From a virus, in the IMG/VR virus record IMGVR_UViG_3300032087_003621, positions 1 to 64,000 of that record: a stretch of DNA of 64,000 nucleotides. The stretch is one strand, 5' to 3'. Shown here in pieces: positions 21,737 to 30,526 of the stretch. The translations under genes and the position numbers were made by a program. The notes under the pieces were generated by a model. The model saw only the letters and a list, made by a program, of their open reading frames with translations. It did not search any database and was not told the DNA's origin. Numbering within the stretch: position 1 is the stretch's first letter; each line of letters opens with the position of its first letter.

Positions 21737-22173
21737 ACAGAGAAGAAGTATTCGAAACACTTAAGATTGATGAAGGTGTAGAATATAAAGTATACGCTGA
21801 CCATCTTGGTCTTCATACATTTGGTGTTGGTCACTTGATTGTTGAAGGTGACCCAGAGTGGGGTCAACCCTTTGAAACCCCCGTGTCAGAAGAACGAGTA
21901 TGGGAAGCATTTGAAAAAGATTTAGATGTTGCTATTTCTGAATGCAACATTTTGTTTGATACGTTTGATGACTTTCCCGAAGAAGCACAACAAGTGATTG
22001 TCAACATGATGTTCAATATGGGCAGGCCTCGTTTATCGGGGTTCAAGAAATTCTGTGCGGCAGCAAAAGAAGGTGACTGGAAGACTGCAGCAGTAGAAGG
22101 TCGTGACTCAAAATGGTATCGTCAAGTAACTAACCGAGCAGAAAGACTAATGAGTCGATTGGAGGCAATATGA
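21733..22173 (+). CDS. T4-type lysozyme (glycoside hydrolase 24)
   Basis: 146 residues. Catalytic Glu14 (LKIDEGVE), Asp23 (YADHLG) and Thr29 (HTFGVGH) match the Glu11/Asp20/Thr26 triad of T4 lysozyme in spacing, and the C-terminal FNMGRPRLSGFKKF and W-x-x-QVTNRAERL pattern fits the family. Cleaves the glycan strands of peptidoglycan; without a signal peptide it needs a holin. A small membrane protein is encoded immediately downstream. It is the endolysin, separate from the tail-associated lysozyme further along. Confidence 0.95.
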   Translation: MNREEVFETLKIDEGVEYKVYADHLGLHTFGVGHLIVEGDPEWGQPFETPVSEERVWEAFEKDLDVAISECNILFDTFDDFPEEAQQVIVNMMFNMGRPRLSGFKKFCAAAKEGDWKTAAVEGRDSKWYRQVTNRAERLMSRLEAI

Positions 22174-22331
22174 AATATGTAGGTAAACTCTTAGGAGAAA
22201 GAACCACATTAGATGGCGCCATGTTGATTGGTGTTTGTGGTGCGGTAATTCTTTTTGGTGGTATTGCGAAAATGTTGGCGTGGGCTGGTTTAGCCTACGG
22301 TATTTGGACATTCTTGAAAACTGAGGATTAA
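22170..22331 (+). CDS. Small membrane protein, possible holin
   Basis: 53 residues, ATGA-coupled to the lysozyme. Two hydrophobic stretches (GAMLIGVCGAVILFGGIAK and MLAWAGLAYGIWTFL) flanked by charges. Size, hydrophobicity and position after the endolysin fit a class II/III holin, but similar peptides occur in marine phages without proof of function. Confidence 0.55.
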   Translation: MKYVGKLLGERTTLDGAMLIGVCGAVILFGGIAKMLAWAGLAYGIWTFLKTED

Positions 22332-22334
22332 ATC

Positions 22335-22478
22335 ATGGCGAAGTCCCTTAATAGTAATTTAGTAAGACCTGAAACAAAACCAAAGGGAACGTCAATTGGT
22401 AATGGACATTTCAAACGGGCGTCAATGAATAAAAAGAAAAAGGCGTCTTTCAAAAAATACAGAGGACAAGGAAGGTAA
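22335..22478 (+). CDS. Small very basic protein, 47 aa
   Basis: TSIGNGHFKRASMNKKKKA followed by KKYRGQGR at the C-terminus. The KYRGQGR ending recurs in a conserved small protein of T4-like phages (function unknown). The stop overlaps the next ATG (TAATG). Nucleic-acid binding is suggested by its charge only. Confidence 0.62.
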   Translation: MAKSLNSNLVRPETKPKGTSIGNGHFKRASMNKKKKASFKKYRGQGR

Positions 22479-22894
22479 TGGACAAGAACCAAGCAGTAGA
22501 AAAAGTAAATAGTCTCTTCGAATACGAGTATGATAAAGTACAATACAATGCTGCGGATTACTGGAGAGTTTTAGATGTTAGTGCTGAAAAAGATGAAGGC
22601 GATTGTGAAGACTACGCTTTGACTGTTGCTTGGTTACTTGCTGGCCAAAGTAGATTAAAATTTTTATGGATGTTACTAACAGGTAAATTTAAAATTTGTT
22701 ATGTAACAGTGAATGGTGGTGGTCACGCCATTCTTTATCATGATGGTATGTATGTGGATAATTGGAAACGTGAGTGGACACTAAAGACTGTTTATGAAAA
22801 AGATTATGCCAAATACAACTGGACCTTTAAGTACTATTATAATCCGTTCACGGTTATTTTAAAATTGACACAAGGAAAGTTTTGGAAAAAATAA
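22478..22894 (+). CDS. Transglutaminase-like cysteine protease
   Basis: 138 residues. DEGDCEDYAL carries the catalytic Cys followed by the Glu-Asp-Tyr-Ala pattern of the bacterial transglutaminase-like cysteine proteinases (BTLCP, peptidase C93). GGGHAILYHDGMYVDNW carries the catalytic His and Asp. A family member could cut or cross-link peptides. An aromatic C-terminus (YNWTFKYYYNPFTVILKL) is unusual. In phages this family is of unknown target. Coupled on both sides by TAATG. Confidence 0.8.
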   Translation: MDKNQAVEKVNSLFEYEYDKVQYNAADYWRVLDVSAEKDEGDCEDYALTVAWLLAGQSRLKFLWMLLTGKFKICYVTVNGGGHAILYHDGMYVDNWKREWTLKTVYEKDYAKYNWTFKYYYNPFTVILKLTQGKFWKK

Positions 22895-23049
22895 TGGCTA
22901 AGTATTCGAGATTTGATCCGAAAAACAAGAAAAAGAAAAACGATAAGTACAGAGCAGAAAAGAAAAAAACTAATAAAAATGTTTCTTCATCTAAAAACGA
23001 TTGGAATGATGAAACCGAACGTTTATTAGAAAAATATAATTATCGTTAA
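22894..23049 (+). CDS. Small Lys-rich protein, 51 aa
   Basis: Coupled to the protease gene by TAATG. The N-terminus (YSRFDPKNKKKKNDKYRAEK) is almost entirely basic; the C-terminus is acidic (DETERLLEKYNY). No family known. Last gene before the glycan island. Confidence 0.5.
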   Translation: MAKYSRFDPKNKKKKNDKYRAEKKKTNKNVSSSKNDWNDETERLLEKYNYR

Positions 23050-23067
23050 AAACTAAAGACCTTCATC

Positions 23068-23856
23068 ATGAAAAGATTGATATATCAGGTTTACATAGGT
23101 AAAAAATCTAAGTTATATGATTTTTGCACAAATTCTGTAAAAGAATATTGTGAAAAATATGACATAGATTATATCTGTCAAAAGACACCTATTTTGAGAA
23201 TTAAACCTAATCCCTTTCTTACCAATAGACACCCTCGCGCTTGGGAACAACACGGTGGGTTTCTTCCTATTTTCGAAAAAGAAAACGCTTTCGATTATTT
23301 TGATAGATACGATCAAATATGTATTATCGATGCTGACATTTTTATTAGACCCGAATCACCAAATGTATTTGATCAGATAAACGCTGACCAAGATTTTGCG
23401 GCCTGCTGTGAAAGAGAAATGCCACTAAACAATCTTTTTAAAGGTAAGGTTGTTGAATATTCAGATGCGCAATTCTCGGATTTGAAAGATGTAGATTGGC
23501 GTTGGGAAAATGGTTCAGCTGAATATTATAACATGGGTCTCATGTTAATGAATAATAGTTTCTCAAAACATTTCAACGGTCAAACAGCTCGACAATTTTT
23601 AGGTCGTTCTGAATTTCAAAGATTTGTTGACGGTGTTGGGAAATGGAAATGGTCTACTGATCAAGTGTTATTGAATTGGTGGATTAAAAAGTGTAAAATG
23701 AATGTTAACAATTTAGAATGGAAATTCAATTGTATGTTTTCTGCAATTGAACCCGAAGTTTTATCTGAAGCTCATTTTATTCATTTCTTTAAACGAGACA
23801 GATTGCCCAACAAGGGCGAAGATGTTGTATCACTTAAAAAAATGATTCGAGTATAG
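23068..23856 (+). CDS. Glycosyltransferase-like protein, paralogue 1
   Basis: 262 residues. Begins KRLIYQVYIGKKSKLYDFC, has IDADIFI (DxD metal motif) near residue 90 and a C-terminal HFIHFFKRDRLPNKGED. This is a GT-A-fold donor-binding pattern (strand then DxD then strand). Four further genes in the island share the LIYQ start and the DxD block, so it belongs to a family expanded here. Acceptor unknown. Weak ribosome-binding site; first gene of the island. It most resembles the 24399 paralogue. Confidence 0.75.
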   Translation: MKRLIYQVYIGKKSKLYDFCTNSVKEYCEKYDIDYICQKTPILRIKPNPFLTNRHPRAWEQHGGFLPIFEKENAFDYFDRYDQICIIDADIFIRPESPNVFDQINADQDFAACCEREMPLNNLFKGKVVEYSDAQFSDLKDVDWRWENGSAEYYNMGLMLMNNSFSKHFNGQTARQFLGRSEFQRFVDGVGKWKWSTDQVLLNWWIKKCKMNVNNLEWKFNCMFSAIEPEVLSEAHFIHFFKRDRLPNKGEDVVSLKKMIRV

Positions 23857-23859
23857 TAT

Positions 23860-24399
23860 ATGTCGGAAGAAGAAATAAATTTATTAAAAAAAATATCTAA
23901 TAAGGGTCACTTAACAGAGAAAGAGTATTTGTACATATCTGGATTTGTGCGAAATAAAAATTTATTAGTATTCGGAACAGGTAACGATACACCTTATTGG
24001 AAACTTTTAGGTTCGTTCGTTGTTTTTTTAGAAAATTCAAAAAGATGGTTCGATAAGACTGATCCTAATCAATACTTGGTACACTATCAAACAAAGAAAA
24101 AAGAATCGGATATTCTACTCAGTTGTTATCGTTCAGGCATAACAAAACGTTTAGAAATGGATTTGCCGAACATTGTATACGAAACCTCTTGGGATGCAAT
24201 TTTTGTCGATGGGCCTCAAGGTTGGGGCGACGATACGCCAGGAAGAATGCAAAGTCTCTATATGGCCAAAGTTCTATCTAATAAAAATACCGATGTGTTT
24301 GTACATGATTTCGATAGAGAAGTTGAAAGGGTGTGGTCGCTTGAATTGTTTTCGAATATGGTCAATCTTGTCGATAAAATTGTTCATCTGAGAGTATAA
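23860..24399 (+). CDS. DUF579-like glucuronoxylan 4-O-methyltransferase homologue
   Basis: 179 residues. Motifs in order: LLVFGTGNDTPYW (35-47, SAM-binding loop), VVFLEN (54-59), VYETSWD (106-112), VDGPQGW (116-122), PGRMQSLY (127-134) and TDVFVHDFDRE (144-154). From memory, Arabidopsis GXMT1 reads LVFGLGHDSLMW, LFLEEDEAW, VYETQWD, VDAPTGY, APGRMSAIY and TDVFVHDINR in the same order. I therefore call it a DUF579 (Polysacc_synt_4) sugar 4-O-methyltransferase, likely acting on uronic acid or a hexose of the glycan made by its neighbours. It sits between two paralogous glycosyltransferases, coupled by TAATG to the second. Confidence 0.82.
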   Translation: MSEEEINLLKKISNKGHLTEKEYLYISGFVRNKNLLVFGTGNDTPYWKLLGSFVVFLENSKRWFDKTDPNQYLVHYQTKKKESDILLSCYRSGITKRLEMDLPNIVYETSWDAIFVDGPQGWGDDTPGRMQSLYMAKVLSNKNTDVFVHDFDREVERVWSLELFSNMVNLVDKIVHLRV

Positions 24400-25196
24400 T
24401 GAAAAGGTTAATATATCAGGTTTATGTCGGTAACAGAACAAAACTTTATGATTTCTGTACTAGTTCAGTAAAAAAGTATGCTGAAAGAATTGGTGCAGAT
24501 TATATCTGTCAAACAAAACCAATACTTAGAATAATACCGGACCCTTTTAATACCGGCCGTGTAGACAAATGTGGGGGTTGGAAAAAACACGGGTATATGC
24601 CCATCTTTGAAAAAGAAAACGTATTTAATTATTTTAAAGATTATGACCAGTGTTGCGTAATAGATGCTGACATTTATATTCATGATTCAGCACCTTCAAT
24701 ATTCGAAGAACTGAAAGGTACAGTGGCCTCAGTATACGAAGCTGAATTACCGTTAACAGAACAAGATAAACAAAAAATAATCGGTTATTCTCGAATGATG
24801 ATGAAACCGTTGAATGATGTTCAGTGGGAGTGGACAGAAAACGGCGGCATGTTTTTTAATTCGGGTGTCATGTTATACGACGCTAAAAAAATGTTAGAAG
24901 TGTTGAAAGGAAGAACACCCAAACAAGTTTTAGACCTTTGGTATTTGAAAGACTTAGTTGATGGCAAAGGTCCTTTTAAATGGCAATCAGACCAAATCAC
25001 GTTGAACTACTTTTTTAAAAAGAATAAAGTTAATGTTCAAAAATTGGATTGGAAATGGAACAGCCTTTACACCGCTATACCAAAAGATAGAGAAAAGGAA
25101 ACATATTTTCTACACTTTTTTTTGAAAGACCATCTTCCCGAAAAGGGTGAAAATGTTGAGAAATTGATTGAAGAAATTAATAAGATATATGTATAA
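24399..25196 (+). CDS. Glycosyltransferase-like protein, paralogue 2
   Basis: 265 residues, the closest relative in this window of the 23068 gene (KRLIYQVYVGNRTKLYDFCT, VIDADIYI, and the C-terminal FLHFFLKDHLPEKGEN). The same GT-A-like core with DxD near residue 90. The intervening DUF579 methyltransferase suggests a duplicated pair that builds and caps a glycan. Starts in TAATG overlap. A possible promoter lies across its end. Confidence 0.75.
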   Translation: MKRLIYQVYVGNRTKLYDFCTSSVKKYAERIGADYICQTKPILRIIPDPFNTGRVDKCGGWKKHGYMPIFEKENVFNYFKDYDQCCVIDADIYIHDSAPSIFEELKGTVASVYEAELPLTEQDKQKIIGYSRMMMKPLNDVQWEWTENGGMFFNSGVMLYDAKKMLEVLKGRTPKQVLDLWYLKDLVDGKGPFKWQSDQITLNYFFKKNKVNVQKLDWKWNSLYTAIPKDREKETYFLHFFLKDHLPEKGENVEKLIEEINKIYV

Positions 25197-25197
25197 T
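25168..25197 (+). promoter_or_regulatory. Possible sigma70-type promoter
   Basis: TTGAAG, 18 bases, TATAAT, about 50 bases before the HAD/nucleotidyltransferase gene, with a small hairpin (AGACT-AAAA-AGTCT) between. The -35 box is imperfect and part lies in the preceding coding region. Confidence 0.45.
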
Positions 25198-25243
25198 ACA
25201 CTTTACAGTAGTCGAGACTAAAAAGTCTTGGAAATAATTTAAT

Positions 25244-26599
25244 ATGATAAAATTAGTTCTTTTTGATTTGGATGGTGTTTTAGTAGACGCTAAAAATATT
25301 CACTATGTGTCTTTGAACAAAGCTCTTCCTGAAGAATATGTTATCACTCCTGAAGAACATCGCAATGTTTATGATGGTAGGAAGACCAAAGAAAAACTCC
25401 AGATGTTAACGGAGTCTAAAGGTCTTCCAGTAGAACTCCACGAATCAATTTTCAACCGTAAACAAAAAGAGACGGTTGAGATGATGCATAACCTACCTAT
25501 CAACACTCATGCCCTAGACCTTTTCAAAGAGTTGGAAAATCTAGGGTATATTATTGGTGTGTGTTCTAATAGTATTCGTAGAACCGTCTTGACAGCTCTT
25601 GCAAAATCTGGTTTAATAGAATACTGTTCAGTTATACTATCTAATGAAGATGTAAAGAACTCAAAACCGCATCCAGAAATATACTGGAAAGCAATGTCTA
25701 TGATGAGTTGTCTTCCCGAAGAGACTGTGATTGTCGAGGACTCTCCGCCTGGTCTTCTAGCTGCTGAAAGATCTAGAGCTTCATATATAAGAGTACAGAG
25801 TCCTAAAGAAGTGACTAGAGAAAACATTATGCCTAAATTAAAATCAGAAAAAATTATAAACTGTTGGAGTGACGAGAAACTAAATGTACTCATACCGATG
25901 GCTGGTGCAGGTACTCGATTCCAACAAGCTGGATACACCTTTCCCAAACCATTGATTGATGTTAATGGTAAACCAATGATTCAAGTTGTGGTTGAGAACT
26001 TAGGCCTCGATGCAAACTATATCTTTGTGGTACAAAAAGAACATCGTGAAAAGTTTCATCTCGAAAACATGTTACCTCTGATCGCTCCTGATGGTCGAGA
26101 TTGCAAGGTTGTAGAAGTAGATGAGTTAACTCAAGGTGCTGCCTGTACTGCACTATTAGCGAAAGAATATATTAATAACGATTCACCGTTGTTCTTTGCT
26201 AATAGTGACCAGTGGGTGGATTGGGACCCTGTTCAGTTTATGTATGATATGCAAGAGTCTGATGCTGATGGTGGTATCGTTATATTTAAAGCAACGCATC
26301 CCAAATGGTCTTATGCTGCAGTAGATATGAAAACGGGTTTAGTAACAGAAGTCGCAGAGAAAAATCCTATCAGTGATTGTGCAACTGTAGGCTATTACTA
26401 TTGGAAACACGGTTCTGATTTTGTCAAGTATGCGGAACAGATGATCGAAAAAGATATTCGTGTTAATAACGAGTTTTATGTGTGCCCTGTGTTTAACGAA
26501 GCGATTGCAGACGGTAAAGAAATTAGAACGAGTATCGCTAAAGAAATGTGGGGATTGGGAACACCCGAAGATTTAGAATATTACCTGAAAGAAAAATAA
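25244..26599 (+). CDS. HAD phosphatase - nucleotidyltransferase fusion
   Basis: 451 residues in two domains. Residues 1 to ~205 form a HAD hydrolase: FDLDGVLVDA (nucleophile Asp), CSNS (motif II), Lys in NSKPHPE and VEDSPPG (metal motif). Residues ~215 to 451 form a sugar-phosphate nucleotidyltransferase (IPMAGAGTRFQQAGYTFPKP, then FANSDQW and a C-terminal GLGTPEDLEYYL). Such a protein can both dephosphorylate a sugar phosphate and activate a sugar to an NDP-sugar, supplying donors to the glycosyltransferases around it. The exact sugar is not readable. Similar fusions occur in capsule and marine phage clusters. Confidence 0.88.
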   Translation: MIKLVLFDLDGVLVDAKNIHYVSLNKALPEEYVITPEEHRNVYDGRKTKEKLQMLTESKGLPVELHESIFNRKQKETVEMMHNLPINTHALDLFKELENLGYIIGVCSNSIRRTVLTALAKSGLIEYCSVILSNEDVKNSKPHPEIYWKAMSMMSCLPEETVIVEDSPPGLLAAERSRASYIRVQSPKEVTRENIMPKLKSEKIINCWSDEKLNVLIPMAGAGTRFQQAGYTFPKPLIDVNGKPMIQVVVENLGLDANYIFVVQKEHREKFHLENMLPLIAPDGRDCKVVEVDELTQGAACTALLAKEYINNDSPLFFANSDQWVDWDPVQFMYDMQESDADGGIVIFKATHPKWSYAAVDMKTGLVTEVAEKNPISDCATVGYYYWKHGSDFVKYAEQMIEKDIRVNNEFYVCPVFNEAIADGKEIRTSIAKEMWGLGTPEDLEYYLKEK

Positions 26600-26611
26600 A
26601 AGAAAACGAAA

Positions 26612-27358
26612 ATGAAAAAAAGTATTTTTATTCATATACCGAAATGTGGTGGAAGTAATTTTTGGTCGGATTTAAATAGAAAACAGTTAGATTCGAATAA
26701 TGAGGTATTATACCCAGATTGGAATCATCTTACATTTGATCAAAAATACTTAACAGAACAATTACGTTTAGTGGACAATGTGAGAGCTGACGAAAACATA
26801 GGTCACGTTAGACTTAGTGATTGGAAACAAGATTTAATTAACGAATATAAACCGTTTGGAATTGTAAGAAACCCTTGGTCTCGGGCCTTTGCACAATATA
26901 AAAATTTCATGAATGATTCTGGGCCCCATGCAAGGGGAGCCGATAGTAATAAACTTCGAGCCCAAGATATTCAGAATAGAAGAACAGTGAGAAAAAAATA
27001 TAATATCGAAAGTTTCGAAAAATGGATGAAAGTGACATTTGAATTATATAATGAAGTGCCTTATACGTGGTTGTCGGCCCATGAAAATTGGTGGTCACAA
27101 AAAAGTTATTTGGTTGATACAAATGATAACTTCGTCTCCGATGTTCTGAGACTTGAAAATTATGATAACGACGTGAAAAAATATTTTTCCGTACAATTTC
27201 ATAAAACTAATGTAGCTAAAGATTCTACTAAGTATACGGAAGTATATGACGATAGATTAATACAGTTTGTTGCAGATGTGATGAAAGAAGATATAGATTT
27301 TTTTGGTTTCGATTTTGATACCTCTGCAACTAAAAATTTGTGGAAAGAAATATTATGA
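26612..27358 (+). CDS. Sulfotransferase-like protein
   Basis: 248 residues. The N-terminal IFIHIPKCGGSNFW is the PAPS-binding 5'-phosphosulfate loop of the carbohydrate sulfotransferase family 2, and FGIVRNPWSRAFAQYKNF is the 3'-phosphate-binding loop (RNPxxR). It would transfer sulfate from PAPS to a sugar hydroxyl. This implies a sulfated glycan as product, or a PAPS-dependent role unrelated to glycans. Adjacent to the HAD fusion and coupled by ATGA to the next gene. Confidence 0.82.
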   Translation: MKKSIFIHIPKCGGSNFWSDLNRKQLDSNNEVLYPDWNHLTFDQKYLTEQLRLVDNVRADENIGHVRLSDWKQDLINEYKPFGIVRNPWSRAFAQYKNFMNDSGPHARGADSNKLRAQDIQNRRTVRKKYNIESFEKWMKVTFELYNEVPYTWLSAHENWWSQKSYLVDTNDNFVSDVLRLENYDNDVKKYFSVQFHKTNVAKDSTKYTEVYDDRLIQFVADVMKEDIDFFGFDFDTSATKNLWKEIL

Positions 27359-28092
27359 AAGTAGCAGTTTGTGTAAGTGGTTTAACATATCCCGATTCAC
27401 CAAAATTAATGAAAGAACTTGAAAATAGATTTCCACATTATTCTTTTTTCTATGGTGTGTGGAAAGGTCGAGAAGATGATATTTCAAGAAAGTTTAAAGC
27501 ATTCTCTTTTGATGAACCGGAAGCAACTTATCATCCTTATTTGGATATAGACAGAAAAACTTGGCCACCAAATATTGACCATATCGTAGGTTTGCTCGAA
27601 GAAAAACGCAGTAGAAACCCTCCAGAATTGGAATGGATTAATAAGAGTAAACATCAGACTAAACAAATCTTAATGCATTCTCATATGTTGGATAGTATTC
27701 CAGAAGAATACGATATGATAATTCGAGCTAGATGGGACCTGTGGTTATATGATAAAACCATACCTTATGAAGATTATGTAAAAGAATCTTACTATTTAAA
27801 CAAACCAATTGGTTGGGCTAGAAAAATGAGTAGAAACAACGGTTCTCATTGGTCGGCAAAAGGCACGCATAGAAATCATTGGTGGGAAGGATTTATATGT
27901 GATCTTATGATTATGCATCCAAGAAAACTTTTTAAGAAAGATAAAGTATGGAAATTGCACGAAGAACAAAAACTTTTGGCCGCCGAATTTGGTTGGTACC
28001 AATCTTTGTGTGATGATAGAAGTGAAAAACACGATTGTTACTTTGCTAATTTAAACATGACGAGTCGAGATAGATACCAGAGATGGGCGTGA
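27355..28092 (+). CDS. Putative glycosyltransferase-like protein
   Basis: 245 residues from the ATG at 27355 (ATGA overlap). MKVAVCVSGLTYPDSPKLMK and the IPEEYDMIIRARWDLWLYDK motif recall the WavE/LPS-synthesis-like glycosyltransferases found in marine phages (strand-Asp-x-Trp-Asp). No DxD is certain. Aromatic and basic C-terminus. It is assigned to sugar chemistry by its neighbours and start motif; a weak call. Confidence 0.5.
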   Translation: MKVAVCVSGLTYPDSPKLMKELENRFPHYSFFYGVWKGREDDISRKFKAFSFDEPEATYHPYLDIDRKTWPPNIDHIVGLLEEKRSRNPPELEWINKSKHQTKQILMHSHMLDSIPEEYDMIIRARWDLWLYDKTIPYEDYVKESYYLNKPIGWARKMSRNNGSHWSAKGTHRNHWWEGFICDLMIMHPRKLFKKDKVWKLHEEQKLLAAEFGWYQSLCDDRSEKHDCYFANLNMTSRDRYQRWA

Positions 28093-28103
28093 GGTGAAAC
28101 ATT

Positions 28104-28949
28104 ATGAGAAATTTAATCTACCAATATTGGGATACGTATCAAATCAAAGGAATTCCTTCTGCCGTACAAGTGTCAAGAGACAACATAAAGGCATATGCTG
28201 ATAAAATTGGTGCTGAATATTTATTCGAATTAAATCCAAAACGACTACATTATGATCCTTCAGCCGCTTACCACAGTGCATTGAATCCAGTATTCCGTGA
28301 AGAATTCCATGAGTATGACAACGTATTGTTTTTGGACGCCGATGTTTATGCGGTTGAAGGTCTAGAAGAAAATATATTCGAAAATTTTTCTGGTGAAATT
28401 GGAATTTGTGAAGAGATATTTGAACCCAAGGCTCAAATTATAGAAGATAAACGTCGATTGGGTAGACCTGTTTACGAAGCTTGGGCAAAAGCTGTCGAAA
28501 GTCGTTATCGAATGAAATTACCTAGAACTAAAGATGGTTTACTCAGAGCGTTTAATAGTGGTGTTGTCCTTTGGTCTAAAGAAGGACTAAAAAAAGCAAA
28601 AGAGAGTTTTATAGAATTCGAAGATTATATTACATGTGTTAGACTGAACAGATTGGAGAAATTTCTTGCAGCTGACCAACATTATCTTAACACGTGTATG
28701 TGGAAATCGAAAATGGATGTTCAAATTATGGATTGTAAATGGAACACTTTAATACTACCTTTTAATAAGAGTCCAACTGAAATTCTCTTTGACCGCAACG
28801 AAAACACCTGTTTTGTTCATGTTCAACTTCGTGGTATGAGATGGGAACAACCGCCGGAAGTCATTTGGAAAATTGTCAACCTGCCTGTTGAGGAATGGGG
28901 TTTTGGATTTACCAACATTACTGAAAGAGAAAGATCAAGACTACTATGA
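28104..28949 (+). CDS. Glycosyltransferase-like protein, paralogue 3
   Basis: 281 residues, preceded by a GAGGTG Shine-Dalgarno. RNLIYQYWDTYQIKGIPSAV start, LFLDADVYA DxD block, and a C-terminal CFVHVQLRGMRW region. Shares the family core of the other LIYQ genes, being nearest to the 30523 paralogue (both with GxxxSAV/GTKAS, FNSGVV/YNSGVV and VHIQLR/VHVQLR). Transfers a sugar from an NDP donor by inference. Coupled by ATGA to the next paralogue. Confidence 0.75.
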   Translation: MRNLIYQYWDTYQIKGIPSAVQVSRDNIKAYADKIGAEYLFELNPKRLHYDPSAAYHSALNPVFREEFHEYDNVLFLDADVYAVEGLEENIFENFSGEIGICEEIFEPKAQIIEDKRRLGRPVYEAWAKAVESRYRMKLPRTKDGLLRAFNSGVVLWSKEGLKKAKESFIEFEDYITCVRLNRLEKFLAADQHYLNTCMWKSKMDVQIMDCKWNTLILPFNKSPTEILFDRNENTCFVHVQLRGMRWEQPPEVIWKIVNLPVEEWGFGFTNITERERSRLL

Positions 28950-29614
28950 ATATAATTTTACAACACTTTGATGGTGAACTTAGACCACTAGACAAATTGT
29001 CTATTGAAAATATTAAAACATATGCAGAAAAGGTTGGTGCTGAATATAAACTAATAACTGGGCGTCCCTTCAGAAAACACTTGACATCACCCTGTCAAAA
29101 AGTGTATCTTATAGACAAGGAGTTTGATGATTATGATGATGTCTTAATGTTAGACATCGATATGTTTGTTCCGAAAGACATGAATGAAAATGTATTTGAT
29201 GTTCCAGGCATAGGTCTTTATGCTGACACACAAAAAAGACTTCATTCTAGGTTAGCACAAATACACCCTCTTCAAGCTTCCTTGTTTAGTCCTTATTGGG
29301 GCGGTGCGATTTATAAACTGGATAGGGAATCTAGAATTAAACTCCGAAGTGGTTTAGGGGGAAATGAAAGTTGGATGGACGCTTATAACAAAGCGTATAC
29401 ATATGAAGATGAAGGTATCATGCATACACTGGCTTTTAAAACTGGGTTTAGTCCAAAAAACCCTTACATGGATAATAAATGGTGTCAGTGTAGTTTTTTA
29501 CCTAATCCAGAAAAGGCCGGTTTCATTCATATCAGAACTAAGATAACACCTACAGGACCCAAAAGGGAAAAAATAGAAAACTATAATGAGTTAGTGAATA
29601 AAGGTATTATATAA
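28946..29614 (+). CDS. Glycosyltransferase-like protein, paralogue 4 (short)
   Basis: 222 residues, the shortest of the five. ILQHFDGELRPLDKLSIENI replaces the LIYQ start; the metal block is LMLDIDMFV, and WGGAIYKLD and FIHIRTKITP fit the later strands. The intermediate region around residues 120-150 is shorter than in its paralogues. Ends directly before the epimerase gene. Confidence 0.7.
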   Translation: MNIILQHFDGELRPLDKLSIENIKTYAEKVGAEYKLITGRPFRKHLTSPCQKVYLIDKEFDDYDDVLMLDIDMFVPKDMNENVFDVPGIGLYADTQKRLHSRLAQIHPLQASLFSPYWGGAIYKLDRESRIKLRSGLGGNESWMDAYNKAYTYEDEGIMHTLAFKTGFSPKNPYMDNKWCQCSFLPNPEKAGFIHIRTKITPTGPKREKIENYNELVNKGII

Positions 29615-30526
29615 ATGAACGTTCTTATCACCGGACATTCCGGTTTTCTTGGAGACCATACAGCTAAATATTTTATCAGTAAGGGTCACAAAGTTTATGG
29701 TCTTTCAAGATCTATTCGACAAAACTGTGAATATCAACAATATGCTTGCGACATTCTAGATAAAAATAAAGTCTCACAAATTGTCAGTGAAAAATTCATT
29801 GGACAGATAATTCATATTGCAGGTAAACCTATTGTTGCTGATTGCGATAAAGACCCCTTCAATGCTTTTATGATTAATGGTTTAGGTACAGCATCAATCT
29901 TAGAAGCAGCAAAGTTCGCTGGGTGTGAAAAAACCATTGTAGTAGAAACTGATAAAGTTTATGGTTTTCAAGAAGAAGTTCCTACAAAAGAAGATGCGGA
30001 ATTAAAACCAAACTCACCTTATGAGTTATCTAAAGCGTTGTCTGCACAGTTCTGTGATTTCTATCGCAAGCATTATAGTATGGATATTGTTAGTGTAAGA
30101 CCTGTGAATCTTTTTGGTGAAGGTGACTATTCTTACAGTAGAGTTATTCCGGCATCGATGAGAAATGTTAATCAAGGTGTTGGTATTCCAGTACATGAAG
30201 ATGGTGATAAAATTTTTAGAGATTTTCTTTATGTGAAAGATGCAGCTGAAATGTTGTATATCCTATCAACAAATAAAACAAAACACAAGGTGTATAATTT
30301 TAGTTCCAATTCAGCTATCTCGATTACTCAACTGGCTAAAGACATTACTAGAATCTTGAACCATAACGTAAGTCCTGTTACAATTAAAAAACCTGGCAAT
30401 TATAGAGAGATACCTTATCAGTCTATCGATGGTTCTAGATTTATTGAAGAGTTCGATTATAAATTCACTCCTTTCGAAGTTGCAATAAAAGAAACTCATG
30501 AGGCATATAAAAAGGCGTTCGAATGA
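29615..30526 (+). CDS. NAD-dependent epimerase/dehydratase
   Basis: 303 residues, extended short-chain dehydrogenase fold. NVLITGHSGFLGDHTAKYF (GxxGxxG NAD site), IIHIAGKP, VVETDKVYG and YELSKALSAQF (YxxxK catalytic pair). Such enzymes epimerise, reduce or dehydrate NDP-sugars. The TDKVYG and PVNLFG motifs resemble CDP-glucose 4,6-dehydratase-like or GDP-mannose-type members. It would act on the NDP-sugar made by the HAD/nucleotidyltransferase fusion upstream. ATGA coupling to the next glycosyltransferase. Confidence 0.88.
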   Translation: MNVLITGHSGFLGDHTAKYFISKGHKVYGLSRSIRQNCEYQQYACDILDKNKVSQIVSEKFIGQIIHIAGKPIVADCDKDPFNAFMINGLGTASILEAAKFAGCEKTIVVETDKVYGFQEEVPTKEDAELKPNSPYELSKALSAQFCDFYRKHYSMDIVSVRPVNLFGEGDYSYSRVIPASMRNVNQGVGIPVHEDGDKIFRDFLYVKDAAEMLYILSTNKTKHKVYNFSSNSAISITQLAKDITRILNHNVSPVTIKKPGNYREIPYQSIDGSRFIEEFDYKFTPFEVAIKETHEAYKKAFE

